From Bursaphelenchus xylophilus (Eukaryota > Nematoda > Chromadorea > Rhabditida > Aphelenchoididae): a DNA stretch of 64,000 nucleotides. The position numbers were made by a program, and so were the translations under genes. Positions 23,728 to 37,300 of the stretch are shown in pieces; position 1 is the stretch's first letter, and every line of letters starts with the position of its first letter. Where the stretch lies: the NCBI GenBank assembly GCA_904066235.2, contig CAJFCV020000003.1, forward strand, positions 10,106,001 to 10,170,000, read 5' to 3'. Under the pieces are notes generated by a model. The model made no database searches, was not told the DNA's origin, and saw nothing but the letters and a program-made list of their open reading frames with translations.

Positions 23728-26700
23728 TAATAACTTGCAAATTTCTCCTTTTCTCATGATGACATAAAAATCCAATTTTCTATTCTGAATGTCATCTTCT
23801 GTGTATACAGACAGCGACAAGCTTTATTGCCAAATCTTTTATTTGTATTTTTTAGATCTCTTCTTTTCTTTATTATCCCCATAGATCTTCCAATCTCAAC
23901 TTTTTATCACCTTTATCCTGCACCTCTCACCCTCAAATAGTAAACAAATTTAAGGTTTTTTATTTTTATGACAAGCTTAGAAGACATTTTTTCTTTTGAA
24001 GAAGAGAGTATGTAGAAGGAGTCGATCAGATAAAGGGCCGAAAATGGGCCTCAAGCAATTTGTCATTTTCGGATCGTTTTTTAAAAGGCAGCGAACGGAA
24101 AGCCGGAAGAAAAATTTGAAATGATAATGTTTGGAAGAGCGAGGGTGGGGGAGGTAAAAGTAAATAGGCGCTTTGAACCGTGAAAATTGGAGGTGTATAA
24201 GAATTCTGGATAAAAAAAGATAAACAGGCGTTTGGGCAAGCAAAACTCTTTTTAAGATCTTGAAACAGTGGGCAAATGAGAGTAGGCTTTTGACTGTTAT
24301 AATATAAATACAAGACCTGTATAAAGCACTCCTGTAAAACGAAATAGCCTTATAACGAGCGATTTCATAGGTTTTATTTAAGAGTCAATTTTAGAACTAA
24401 ATGGGCCTTTGTACAACGAAGCTGTCATACAGCGAATAAGTTTTTTGTTATCCTGCGACTTGTTCTACAGAGAGCTGACTGTGCCGTAAAATGTGTGCGT
24501 TGAGAATTTTCTAGGGAAGAAAAGCGTGATGCTTATAGTCGAGGTTGGGTTTTTGGCAGGCCATTTTTACAGGAAGCGATTTAATTTTGATGTTTGGATT
24601 TTTAAAAATTTTTGTGTATCTACTCTGTCTATGGAGCTAGGAAGCGTATTCTCTACAAATAAGCTTGTCCTGCCCAGAAACTTCCGGAATTTTTACGAAT
24701 CTATCCATTTTAGACAATGAAAAAAGGACAAGATGCCGCTAAAACAAGGGCTTGATCAGAAACATACGACTATGAACTTACTATGAAAATTATTGATAAT
24801 TTTGAGCGGTAATTCTTGTTTTTTTATGGGAAAGATTTGATGCCAAAGATCGATTTGCTTCTGCAAACCTCATGGTAATAGTTTCTTGGAGTACGGTGAA
24901 TTAACCTTGTGCAATTTTTATTTTGAATTTATTAGGCGGGACGTCGCTGTACTTTTATTACAACTTTCTTAGCCTAATTGAACTCACAGTAACGGGTAAA
25001 CCGCCGCTTCTAAATGTGTTTTCCTACAAGTGTTGTACATGTTAAACTACTTTCATGGTGGCTTGTGGTGCCCTTTTTCAACGCGCATCCCATTCTTAAA
25101 ACTTTTTTTGTATTCTCTTTACATAATATGTAATTGTGTCCTTTTACAACACAGGACGAATTCAACTCCCTCCGGTCTTTTTCGGGGTCGTCGGCAGGTG
25201 AGGGTGGAGCACGAAAATGCCTCGGGGGCATGCAATGAAAGGGATTTGTCCGGTCCTCCCTCTCATTTACCCGCTGGGGATTTGCGGCTGTAATGGGCGG
25301 CCAGGTGTAATCGGCGCTTTTTTGCCGACGTACATTAATTACGGCTGCTCTTTCAAAGTGTTTACAATAGAATTAAAAGTTTTGAAAACGGCTCAAAAAT
25401 AGCTCGAAATAGCTTAAAGATTAGGGGAAACTGGTCCAAGAAAATCTGGAAATCTGTCGTTGTCACAATACGACGATCCCGACTACAGTTTTGTCATGTT
25501 TTTCAAAGTTTTTCGGAGAATGTTGTTTAATTCCCCCGGCTACGTTTGCTGTTGACGTGACATTTGATGGGCTACAGCAATATATACTTGAGTTTATGCA
25601 ATTTCGGCGCAGAATTTGCGTCATTTGAGTGGCATTCTCCAGCCATCTCTGGCTTTTCTTTTTGCATGTTGAGCGTGAATTTGCAAGAGGAAAGAAAAAA
25701 ATTGCGTTCTCAAGGGGGTTTCAGTTAATTTTGGGGGATTTTTGAGCAGTTTGGGATGTAAGATGATACTTGTTTCTTTTGAGGGGTATTTTTGTCCTAT
25801 TGATAACGCAATTTTGCTTCTAATAATAGTAGCAAGGAAGGTGTTTTAAAAATTTTCTTGATTTTGCAACAAAAAAGGCGGTTTGTATGTGAAAACGACG
25901 TTTTATGGTTCTTGGAATGATCGTATTTTAAACCTAATAGGTCTATATTGACGAATTATTCTTCCCAGTTTCTGCTTATATGGTTTCTATCGAGATCAGA
26001 CTAAGATTTGCTAAATTATGGCAGGTGTTTACTGAAAAAAACCCATTTTTGCGATTTTTTTAGAGTTTTAACTAATTACTGCCGTTAAACCGTATTGTAT
26101 TGTACAGAACAGCGCATTAAAAACAGCCCAGACTACAGCCCTGACCTCCACACTTCCAAATCCAGCCCCACTATCCTCCGGAATCCCGAGCACCCCTTGA
26201 ATGGAAACCCTAGTCGGGCCGGATCACGGAAAGCCCGCACGGCCGCTCTCTGCCTCGGCCTTCACGTAACGCGAACCCCGGATTTAAGAGGCTTTTATAT
26301 CCCGACGGCCCTTTTCCACTCTTTTTGTCGTTCTTCTACTTCTTCTTTCCGTTCTTTGGTTGGCGAAAAAAAGGCTGAAACGGGGCAGATCACTTTTCCC
26401 CCGAGGGCCGAAAAGGTTTCGAGTTTCGGCCGCCGACGAAGATGTATACGACGTCTGATGGAGTGTTGGGGAGATCGTGCCAACTTTTTCGACTACTTTG
26501 GAGGGGGATTTTTGTGTTTTTTGAGGGTAGCGGAATTTCAAGGTAATAATTTTAAGTTGATTCTTTTGTCGAGTAATTTGCCTGGAAAGATGCTGGAAGA
26601 CCGCTAGGATTTCTTGCTAGATGAAATATCGAGTAAATCTTGACCTTTTTGCAGCTTTTTGAGGGGAATTGGAGAAAACGAAGCTTAAATAATTGCCAAA

Positions 26701-28083
26701 TTAGTGTTTCAAGGAACAAATCGACCTCATTAGACTATTTCTCCAAATTTCGTACATTTTTCGGACTAAAATTAGTGTAAAACGAATTCTTTTCGCACCG
26801 GACGACATAAAATTTCTTTTTCAATATTCTCGCACCAAGATCCTACTACCTACAGCACTTGCTTAACACTTCCCTAAAGCGCTCGTCCATTCGTTATGCA
26901 GGGATTTCCGTCCTTCAAACTCTTATCCCCACGTCCGACGCGCCTTCTGAAGCGGCCCCGCACCAACCTGTGCATTCATTCAGAGGAGGCGTGATGACGT
27001 CACAAGCCCCTTTCGCTGTGTGTGTTGTGTGTGTTTGGGGGGACTTGGGAAAGCCGGACGGGTCCGGGACAGCGGCCCAAAGCGGCCTTCGGAAGAAGAG
27101 CGAGAGAGAGAGAGTTGGAGCGTGTGTGTGGTGGAATGTGGAGTACGTTTTCCTCGGCCCGAAAAGAGAGTGAGAGAGCGAAAATGAAGACGAAAGTAGA
27201 GTTGGTTTTTTTTGCGTGTGTTGCTTTGCGGGAACAAGCTTTTCCCAGATTTTCCCGAGGCGTTTGCGGGAAACCGTGCCGGAAAAAGGTCGTCCAATTT
27301 TCGCGCCCAATGTTTTGCCGCCGCTTTTGTGCGCTCTTTGCCGCCGCCGGATTTGTATTGTTTTTTTTTTTGGCTGAATATCCGAGATGGGATCTCTGTT
27401 TTGGGACGCATCTCGACGAGATTTGAGTGCTTTTGGCGTCGCAAAATCTCAAGCAAATATTTTCAAAATTTAATTTTTATTTTTCATCAAAAATGTGTCA
27501 TGATTACTTCGGAATTTGTAAAAAAATTTTATTTTTTATTTCTACCATCTTGGCATCAATTTTTATATCTTTTAGTTTTCCAACAATTAAAAAAAGTTAA
27601 TAAATTTGACCTTTTTCGCCGCAAAGGACGTTAGAATTGCTATATTCTCAATTCTATTACCCTCAAAAATACGTTTTCTGTATTTTGAAATTGATATTTC
27701 TCCTACAACTCGCCGAAAGCCAGACGATTTTCTTTAGAAAACTAGCACAACAAAACGGCGGATTAAGAGGCTAAAGAGTGTTTACTCCCTTTTTAACTTT
27801 TGATGACACTACTTTTTGCTGATCTTCGCTTTGTTCTTGACAATTTTGAAGCTTTCAGCTTGTTCCCAAGGATTTCTAAATTTATATCGAATTTATTTCG
27901 AACTCTAAGGAAGCCTTTGGGGCAGAAAAAGAAACCCCTTCGGCCGTCTCAATCCCCCACATTGCCCCCAAAATTTTTGGCCAAGAACTTTCTGGATTTG
28001 GGTTTGAGGGTGGATTTGCCGTCTGAATAACTAATTCTGAGATGTTTTTTGGTCGGAAATTACGGTAAAACTTTTCGCTTTGT
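23728..28083. other. gene-poor region with two GC-rich islands
   Basis: About 4.3 kb with no supportable gene. GC-rich blocks lie at 26140-26480 and 26930-27360. The second contains GAGAGAGAGAG and GTGTGTGTG runs near 27095-27135 and long both-strand open frames of low complexity, which I treat as composition artefacts. Confidence 0.4.
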
Positions 28084-28239
28084 ATCAGTCTGTCGGGAAA
28101 ATAGTGAGCGCCCTGTCGCAGCGAAAATCGTGTGGCGGCCGAGAAAATGGATAGTGTCGCAAAAAATCGAATTTATTTTCACTTCAGCAACGCGACTGGC
28201 GCAGCGACGTTGTGCTCATAATTTTCCCGACAGACTGAT
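28084..28239. mobile_element. CTGTCGGGAAAATA MITE, copy 1
   Basis: An imperfect palindrome of about 156 bp starting ATCAGTCTGTCGGGAAAATA and ending with the inverted TTTTCCCGACAGACTGAT. Internal phrases GCGACGTTGTGCTCAT and TGGATAGTGTCGC recur in the other copies. At least six copies lie in this window. Confidence 0.87.
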
Positions 28240-28939
28240 AGAAGTTTTGGTCATTTTCAGGGATGAGTTTCTAGACATTAGGGACTATGACGTATTTTAA
28301 ATTTGTTTCTTTCTAAATCCCTATTTTTGTGCAACTTTTTTAAATTTTGTTGTGGTTAATGGTTGATTATAATTTTTTTGTCATCATTTGCAAAATGCCA
28401 CCTGAAAACCTTTGAAAAAGCTTTCCAACCTCCGTTTTTCATCCACACATACTTTCACCATGACCTTACCACTTTCTTCAGCCACTATGACAATTTAAAA
28501 ACACTTTCCTCCACTCTTTACCCTTTTAAAATTTCAAATTCAAGCCTTTGCAGCTTTTGTCTACTTCCAAGCTTCACGGTAATTAAACGCTCGGTGTAAC
28601 ATTTAAAAGTCGATTACCCGCTTGGAATACAAATCCAGCCCGCCAAAAGGGCCCACCAAATGGAGCCACTTTCGGAGATTTGGCGGCCCGGCGACGTTAT
28701 AATCGTGGTGGCCTAATCTAATTGCTCCATTGTACGTTGTCTTGTTTTTCTAATTCGATTAATCGCCCGCTACAAAGGACGAGCGGTTGGGCCGTGTTTT
28801 TGTTTGAAAAGGAGTTTGCGTCACGCGTTGAGCGCGATTGCGCTTCTGTACTGGAAATTTCGTTGAGTTTTGGGTATATCTTTAAGGAATTTGCTCTGGA
28901 GGTGTTGAAGTGGTCTTGGCTTTGTGCATTGGTCTATTG

Positions 28940-29092
28940 GATTGTCGGGAAAATAGTGAGCCCTCTGTCACATTAAAAATCGCCTTGCTGCCGATAAAAT
29001 GAGATTGTGTCGCGGCAAAATCAAATTGCTTTTAACTTCAGCGACGCGATTGGTGCAGCGACATTGTGTTCATTATTTTCCCGACAGACTGG
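28940..29092. mobile_element. CTGTCGGGAAAATA MITE, copy 2
   Basis: Begins ATTGTCGGGAAAATAGTGAG and ends CATTATTTTCCCGACAGACT. Same orientation as copy 1. A separate end fragment (about 29209-29229, TTATTTTCCCGACAGACTC) lies just beyond it. Confidence 0.85.
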
Positions 29093-29313
29093 TAATGTGG
29101 ATTTATCGCTATAAAATGTCTCGCCTCGTCGTTGTGGCTCACCAAATCTCCAGCCTCGGCTAGCGGTCGCAACGCAATGATGACCTATTTTAAGGCGCTA
29201 CGAATCCACATTATTTTCCCGACAGACTCATTTTTTGATTTTTTTATGAAAAATACGTCAAAGAAATATCCTGGGAAGGATCAAAATTTTATTTTTTCCG
29301 GCTTGTTAGACAT

Positions 29314-29470
29314 CATTCTGTCGAGAAAATAATGAGCAAAATATCACTGCGCCAATTGCGCCGCTGAAGTGAACAGCAATTTGCCTCTGTTGCGAGACAA
29401 TTCATTTACTCGGCGGCCATGCGATTTACGCTGCGATATAGCGCTCACTATTTTCCTGACAGACTGATAG
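29314..29470. mobile_element. CTGTCGGGAAAATA MITE, copy 3
   Basis: Begins TTCTGTCGAGAAAATAATGA and ends CTATTTTCCTGACAGACTGA. The internal sequence is in the opposite orientation to copies 1 and 2. Confidence 0.85.
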
Positions 29471-32400
29471 AAATCTGGCGTATCTCTTGCAAAAACTCTA
29501 TGTAAATCTTGGCCCAGTTTCCAAACTCCGAGCGTCGCACTTGTGGGCTCTTCCCTTGTGTATATACGAGATTTATTGGTCTTGCATTTTGTCACGCAGT
29601 CGTTCTATTCATGTATATTTTATACATGTATCAAAATACGATACACCCGCTCCTCTCGAACTCCCCGCTCGTTCCAAAGTTCGTCGGGCACGTGAAGCGA
29701 AGAGGTTTCGACCTTTTTGCGGATATAAAATCTCCTTACTTTTACGGGGTCCTATCGAATTCCGTCTTCGGCAAACGCCTTTGCCGTGCTTTTTTCTGGC
29801 GTTTTATTGATATCAAAATTTGATGTGAGGTCTAGATCATTACTCTTTTTTTTTCCGCTTATAACATTATGTTTTAATGGGTATTTGAGTGCGTTTTTAT
29901 TTCGGGCCGCTAATCGGAAGGGCATGGATGGGGTTTACTGGCCTGTTCCATGCCGGTTACATGCATTTTATATGCGGGGTTAAAAATAGCATAGTCAAGG
30001 GGTAACGAGTTGTGTTGACGGCGGCGGTGTTGTTGTTGTTTGGCCGAGATTTTCCGACGTTCCGCGTACCAGCCGGCTCTACGTTTTCCGCGCATTCCAC
30101 AAGGCCTGTTTGCGGCGCGCAGATTTACATAATGACCCAATCCAGTGGACCCATCAGTGGCGTGTTTTGACATTCGCGGGACGCGTTCTCCCATCTTTTG
30201 TGTGCCGGAAATCGAATTCATGTGGGAATCTTCGTTCGGGCGCGCCGTTGGCGGAAATCCCGGAGGGCATAGGCTGAACGAAAGAAAAAACGCAAAAGAC
30301 AAACTGAAGAAGCGAAGAGCGAAAGAAGTGGAGCGCCGAGTTTGTACATGCACGCGGATGAGGAGGATTGGGGACTAAAAATGGGGCGAGGAATTCACGA
30401 ATCCCCCCACAAAAAAAGCGAGGAAGCGAAGACGCTTCGGGGGGATAGAATGGAAGATGGGGACGGCGGAAAAAAAGGAGAAGATGGGGGCAGATTCGGA
30501 AGCCGGCCTTAGTGTTTCTTCCGTGGCCCCGCGGCCGCACGACGAAACGAGCAGAGCAAAAACACGAAACGAAAATCCCGACGACGCGCTGTTCGCGGCA
30601 AAAAACCGATGCGGGGCCGCGGCGGCGGACGGACGGGCCATCCCCGAGATTCCGCGCCACAACTCTTCTTCTCCCTTCTCCCTTCTTCTTCGTCTTCTCC
30701 CTTCGACGACGAGCATTCCGCCGCGGCGTACAAGTTTTTTGCACCGGCCCCTCGCGGTTTGACGCTCTTTTCCAATTATTTTTTCGTGGCCGGGGATTTT
30801 TAGTGATTTTGGGGCGGCGAGGGAGGGGGGTTCTTTGGTGCCACCGCAAATTTGGGCTCTCAATTTCCTCCCTGTCTTGCCAATTTCAATTTGTTTTACA
30901 CTTTTTTTTGTTTTGCGGGCGAGGCGGGGCGCGGGGAAGTCATTGATCGTTATGGGCTTTATGAAAGGACACGGATATCGGGAAAGGAATATTGGGGACA
31001 TGAAGAGGGTTTTTTGAAATTTTTTTTGGTGATTTTGGGGTCTGCAATATTTTTTGTTGGCCTTGTTTTAGTCTCACGATACCGTGGAGTCTTAGAAAAC
31101 GAGATAATTGGTCATCATGATTGTTGTATGTACTACTAGGACAATTTTTTTTAGAACGCCAAAATTTGGCAGATATATATTTTTTTCTTTTTGAAGCCAC
31201 CGAAAAACGATAGCCAACGATGACTTAAAACTGCCAATTCTATACACCCGTCATGATGATAAATTCGGCTAAAACTTTCCAAATTTTTGAGACATGTAGA
31301 CGTTACAACAATCACTTTTTGCTCTGACCTTTTCGGCTCAAACATTTTGCAACATTTTCTCGCAAACCCTTTCTTCCCTCTTCCCACCCGCTTTTTATTG
31401 GATTTTAAAACTCATGGCAACACTTTTCTGCACCTATTTTTACATTTATGCCACACATATTCAATGTTTCGCATGGCTTTTCAGCTCAAACCCGCGTATT
31501 TATTCCTGAATTTGGGTAATCTAATATTCGAAAAGTGTGAATAGTTAATGTTAGGAAATGAGGGAAAAATGTACATAATTTCTGGTAGGATTAGCCGCTT
31601 CGAAGTTTTGTTTGCCGGGTATTAGGTGTAGTTTAGAGTTTGGCTGTTTTTATTGACCGCTTTGAGGTAAATTTTTATACTTTGTGCCTATGGCGTAACG
31701 CAGAAAATATTGAATACCACGCACGAATACCTTTTAGCATTTATTCACCCTGTTTCTAGATTCTAATTTCCGCCAGGCGACATTTTATACGATGAAAAAA
31801 TTTTCCGTCAAATCATTGGATTTAGTCTTTAATGCCCTTTTAAAGACGTATATTTTGTATTATAGACGCTTCCATTTTCATTTATGTTGTTAGTCAGTTG
31901 CAGAGGTCCATTCATTGCGGCTGATGACGTAGAAAAACATTGTGATTTTAATTGATTCTCACGCGTTCCCCCCGTTTCTTCCCTCCCGATTCTCTCGGAT
32001 CGAAATTCAATTACGCACTGTTTTGTCAAGCCATTTGATGTCTCTGTTTTCTTGCTACAATCATTTGACTTTACTGAGTAATTAGGAATTTGCCTGTTTC
32101 TTGTGCTTTTTGATGGTTTTGGGGTTTGTTTTGATGTTCTTGGGGATTTAGCAGCAAGTGTTACATTTTTGGTTTTTTATAAATGATTATACCGCTTGAT
32201 TTTACTGAGTAATCAATATTCTGGACGATTTTTTTGATTTTTTATTTTTCAACTATTCTCCCATAATTTAACAAATTACAAGTCCATTCGAATTACGGTA
32301 ACACCAATTCCGCGCATCCCCAAACGACAAACTTGATCTTTTCCTGAATATTCCCCTAGATCCGCGCATGTTTGCGAACCGCGTCTCAGCTTACCAGAAT

Positions 32401-32867
32401 TGAGAGTTCAAAGTTAGGGCCGCATGATCTGCGAAGCGCCGCAGTGCCTTGAATTTGCGAAAGCGGAAAGCCGATACCCAAGCCTATAAATATTCGGAAA
32501 GTTGCGTTTACTTTTCCTCCGTCCCTGGGCCAATATTTTTGGGAGAAGGCCGTTGGAAAAAAGATAATATGTGTAGAGCATTTTATTGGAAAGGAAAAGA
32601 CCCCGAGATCTTGAATAAATTTTTCGGATGCAATTTTTTCATTGAAACGACAGGATTTTTAGATCGCGCTTTGCAGAAATTGCGAGAAATTTTTACTCAG
32701 AAAGTTGTAAAAAACCACCAAAAACTAGATGCGTCTAAAAACTGCCGCTGATTTTGTAAATCGGGGCTCACAACTTTTGTAGATTGAATAAAAAGTCTGT
32801 GAGGAGTATGTAATCAAATTTTGAAAAAAAATTGGACGATGACATTTCAAAAAAAAATTTTTCTATT
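29471..32867. other. gene-poor region with GC-rich island 30060-30800
   Basis: No supportable gene. The island 30060-30800 is GC-rich and open in many frames on both strands; its translations are low-complexity Arg/Pro/Ser mixtures. A 17-base phrase TTTTACTGAGTAAT appears twice, near 32072 and 32198. Confidence 0.4.
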
Positions 32868-33024
32868 ATCAGTTTGTCGGGAAAATAATGAACTCTCTGT
32901 CGTATCGAAAATCGCATCGCCACCGGGAAAATGAATTGTGTCGAGGCAAAACCAAATTGCTTTTCAGTTCAGCGAAATTTTTTTCCGACACAGCGACATT
33001 TTGCTCATTATTTTTCCGACAGAC
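32868..33024. mobile_element. CTGTCGGGAAAATA MITE, copy 4
   Basis: Begins ATCAGTTTGTCGGGAAAATA and ends TCATTATTTTTCCGACAGAC; interior similar to copies 1 and 2. Confidence 0.85.
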
Positions 33025-34333
33025 GTATTTTCTCGACCACCCGCATTCCTGCCGCAGCCCTAATCCTTTTCCACAGTCGACGTCATAAATCATCGCTTGT
33101 CCGCGTAGTTCAAACGAACACCTCCGAAACGCAATAAACGGCCTGAATAAATTTGCTATTTTTTTTGCTCGCGATAAACTGCGGTTCCTGCGGCCCCGCA
33201 GACACAATGTTTTCACTTCGTTTTTTCTTGCGGAAAAGCGAGAGTTTCGGTCGAGAAGGGGCCTTGAAGGGGCCGGGGGCGCAGTTTCCAAGGAGGCCCC
33301 CGGGTTCGATCCCTCCTCTCGCCGGCGGCGGAAAAAACGGAAAGAAACGGCGGAAAGGTTGGCGCCTTCTCACGCAGCCGACCGTAACAACTCCTCCAAC
33401 CCCACTCAACTCGAACCTCCGGCACGATCTTCTTCCTTCGGGGAGGACGACGACGACGAGAAGCGTCGAGGTTAACAAGCCGTTTCCCAGGCAAAAAGCG
33501 GCGGAAAGCCTTCAGGTTACATTATCCGTGGCTTTTCGCGGCGGCGCAACCGCCCCAAGTGCTTCTCAAGTGGAAGGACGGCGGGCGAAAACGGCGGGGT
33601 CGGGCTGGAATTTGGAAGCCAGTATTGTTCTGTACGGTCTTCCCGTCCAGCCTCAGCCCATTATTGGGGATCTTTGAGAGGTTAAAAAGCGCCCCGAACA
33701 CGGAACGGATGAACAGATTTTGAAGGTGTTAGAGGTGAAGGTTGGCTCAAATTCTTGATTTTTGTGATGCGTGGATAACTGTTAAAGAACCGCGACTTTT
33801 GTAGACCCCTTTTCTAGACGTTATCGCTTATATTTTGCCCATATTTCCGCGGAATCATACGATATACCACTCAGAAATCGAAATAATAAACCACCAAACT
33901 TTCAGAACGGCACTCCATCACCTTTTCGCCCCGAATCGCGCGCCAAGGCCCTTCGCCGACCCTCCAAATGCTCCGCCGAGGCGAATGTTGAAGCGACGCA
34001 AGTGACGACAACACAGGGCGGAGCCCCCACCTCCTCGAGCGACCCACACTCACCTGAATTTCTACAAAACTGAAAAACGAAAGCGAAGAGCAGAGAAGAG
34101 AGCCAGCGAGCGTGTGCGGATCAGTGTCTCTTCCACGCCCTTTCTTCCTGTACATTGTTGTGGCCAACAACTTTTCGCAGAACACACAAAGTCTTTCTTC
34201 CTCTCCGCCGAACGCAACCCCCCTCTCCCTCTGCAGCGTGCAATAAACGAAGACGATCGTCGAGGTCTGCTAGTCGTATTTAGTGCCGCACTCACACTTC
34301 CAAATTGCCTTAGACAGCCTTAAGACTACAATA
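33025..34333. promoter_or_regulatory. upstream region of mevalonate kinase, GC-rich
   Basis: Holds a GC-rich island (33190-33690) and, nearer the start codon, purine-rich repeats (AGCGAAGAGCAGAGAAGAGA near 34081). The tract resembles GAGA-type promoter sequence. No TATA box stands out. The open frames across the island are on both strands and show no family motif. Promoter function is inferred from position only. Confidence 0.35.
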
Positions 34334-37300
34334 ATGGTCGGAGGTGAGTTACTAAATTTTTAATTTTTTTGGGTTTGGGTTAATATGTTTTGGGTTCGAG
34401 AATGGCATGTTTTTGTTGAGCTGTTCAACTTGTAAACTAATAGGGAAAGTAACCAGTTGCAACGTTCAGATTTTGATCAATCTTGGCACAAATTTAGATA
34501 ATTTTTTTTCACGCTTTTAGATCCGAATTTAGTATAAAAATTACAGTGTTTTGCTAATTTTACCATGCAAAATTTCATACCTATTACTACCGTAGAGGGA
34601 AGTCTTATCACATAAAATCGACTCTTTCCACACAAAACTTGCAAAGATATGGCCCAAAAGTGGTTTTTTCTGAGACCGCTCTCAGCGTTGTGTGTACTCT
34701 CTCGGCCGCAAAGACCGCCGAAGATCTCGGCTGCCCTCGGAAAGCGCAAGCTAAAACTTTTAGGAATTGATATTTAGTCCATATCCTACGTATGTGCAAA
34801 ATTTAAAGAAAACCTGAGCGTTGAGGTGACTCCCTTGTATGGAAAATAAGCAGGGGCTTGAAAAATCGAAAAATCATCGTTTTCTGAGTCTCCGAATCTT
34901 TCAACGTATTTTAGATAGATCCCAACTGCCCAAAATTGCGATACATTTTCTATTGCTACTACTGCTTATTCCATCTTTTATTCTTGTTCAAAAAAGCTTG
35001 CAATGTTTCCAAACATCCGGCCTAGACTTTATCATGTCACCCTGGCATGTGCATCCTATTAGAAGCCCTCATAAAACCCTTTTTGAACGGCTCACTTTTA
35101 CGGGGCACACTTTGAGAATCTGCTAGGATCCTTAATCATTCGCTTGAATATTTAGTGACGCATTTTTTAGACTGTTCCGAAGACGCTTCTTGCGGAACAT
35201 GAATCACAACGGTCATAAGTGGTTTGAGATGTTTTTACAAATAATAAGATTGAAGTTCAAACCAGCAGTTGATTTGAGTGTTGTCACTGTTGTTTGAGGA
35301 ATTTTGGAAGGGTTTTTGAGATTGAAATTAACGGGGTGATTTTAGAAAATTAAAAATTTTTTTTTGAAATTTATGAAAATTTTTGGGTTAAATTTGATAA
35401 TTTCTGTGATTTATATCTGCCCCAAAGATATTACCTTTGATTTGCTATGTTTATTGGGAAGATGACATTTATAGATTTCCATATTTTACACATTTTTTCG
35501 TTGTGGATCTTACAAAAACTTTCATTTTTCCCCCATTTTTTCTCCTATTCTTGCTGATTTCTCGCTGGATTTGAATATTTCTTGACGTACTGCAACTTTG
35601 CATGCATTAAAAAATCATATGCAAAAACTATACTAGTTTAGTCACTTAACACAACTAATTTCTGCCCCACAAAATCTCAAAATAAATTTTAAAATCCAAC
35701 AAGGCGTCATCAAGATTTCTTAGGTCGTAATTTCCGCCTACAGACATAAGGTAGTACTCAAATTTTACTATCCCCCGGCTGAGACGCTTAATTCCGCTTT
35801 ACTCTCCGCTTTTATTTATTTTACAATCCGCTTGATCGCGTCAAATTTATGAGTTTTTCTGATACTTTTTTGATTTGTCCAAACAAACTGATCAAGTGCG
35901 ACTTGACTCCCGCTTTTCAAGGATCAAAAATAAAGAAGCGTAAAAGTGCTACTAGCACTTTTCGAAACAAGGGGTGATGCACAAGCTCTAGGGATCATGT
36001 AAATTCACAGGGTGTCGGGTTTCGCAAAATGGGGGAATTTGACAAGAACATGGGTGGAAAGGCTTGCAAATGGAAGGAAAATGTTTGAAAAAAATAAAAA
36101 ATGCAAGAAAATTTACTAGGGAAGTAGCCCAAATGCAACATCCAGATTTTCTTTAAATTTTGTCTACATCTTTGGTATAGGCCGCATGCCAATTCCTGAA
36201 AGTTTTTGCTCGCGCTTTGCAGGAGCAACCGAGATATTGAACGGTCTTTGCCGCCGAGAGGGTACGTAAAACACGGAGAGAGGTCAGAGAAAAAAAAACT
36301 ATTTTTGGCCATATCTTTGCCAGTCAGGTGGAAAAAAATTATTTTTGCGTGGAAACTTTGCTGTGTGCGGTAGAAATAGGCAAGAAACTTTTAATTCCAA
36401 AATTTGCAAAAAAATTGTCACACTTTTTGCCAATTTTTGATCAAAAAATCTCAGTCGTTTCTACAAAGCAAAAGCTAGAATTCTCGTCTAGATCTTAAAA
36501 AGAGGCTCTAATTTTGAGCCAAGTTTCATCAAAAAATCTGAGCGTCGTACTTGGGGTACGCATCCTGTTAGCTTTAAAATGGGGCAAAATACGATAAATC
36601 TATTCGTTAATTCTCTTTGGAAAGCAAACAAAATATTTCAAGATAAAAAATGGATATAAAAACCTAGGTAATACAGAAATCATTGCAGTGGAAGATTCCC
36701 CGTCCGCCTCATCCTCCTCATCGCACGTTATCACAAATCATTTGGCCACCACAAACGCCTCTCCCATGCGATCGCTTTCAAGTGCCTCGGGAGGCCTGTA
36801 CATTAGTGCGCCGGGCAAGATCATCCTGTTCGGCGAGCATGCTGTTGTTTATGGAAAAGTGAGTAATCGAGACACCAAACTCGGCCTTTTATCGGCTTCA
36901 GCATCAAATAACTCTCTTTTTTGTCCTAATTTGGACCTTAAAATAAAGAAGATCGGGCTTTAAGATAGAGAAATAATGTGATGGTAAAGTTAAATCACGA
37001 TTTCAGACTGCCATTGCCGGCTCGATTGATCTTAGGACATATGTCTCACTGTTTACCTCGGCCGATGGACGAATATACCTCTCATTGCCTGATCTACAAG
37101 TTGAGCGGACGTGGATGTTAAAGGATTTACTCAAGGCCGGCGAACGCTTGGCGGGTGAGTTTAAAGGCTTTCTATAATGACACCTCTGTGCAGTAAACTC
37201 CCATGCAACAAGACCTGTCTATAGCAAAGAATTTAAGACTTTCATAAGGGTAGATTTATGTCAAAATTAAAAGCTGTACAACAAAATTTTTCTATTACAA

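Noticed and set aside
30154..31001. Overlapping long frames on both strands in the 30-kb island
   Set aside because: Low-complexity translations with no domain and no splice structure.
33295..33330. GGTTCGATCCC resembling a tRNA B box
   Set aside because: No T-stem pairing of five bases and no A box or acceptor stem around it.
33153..33677. 174-residue plus-strand frame upstream of mevalonate kinase
   Set aside because: GC-driven open frame; the opposite strand is open too and no homology is recognisable.
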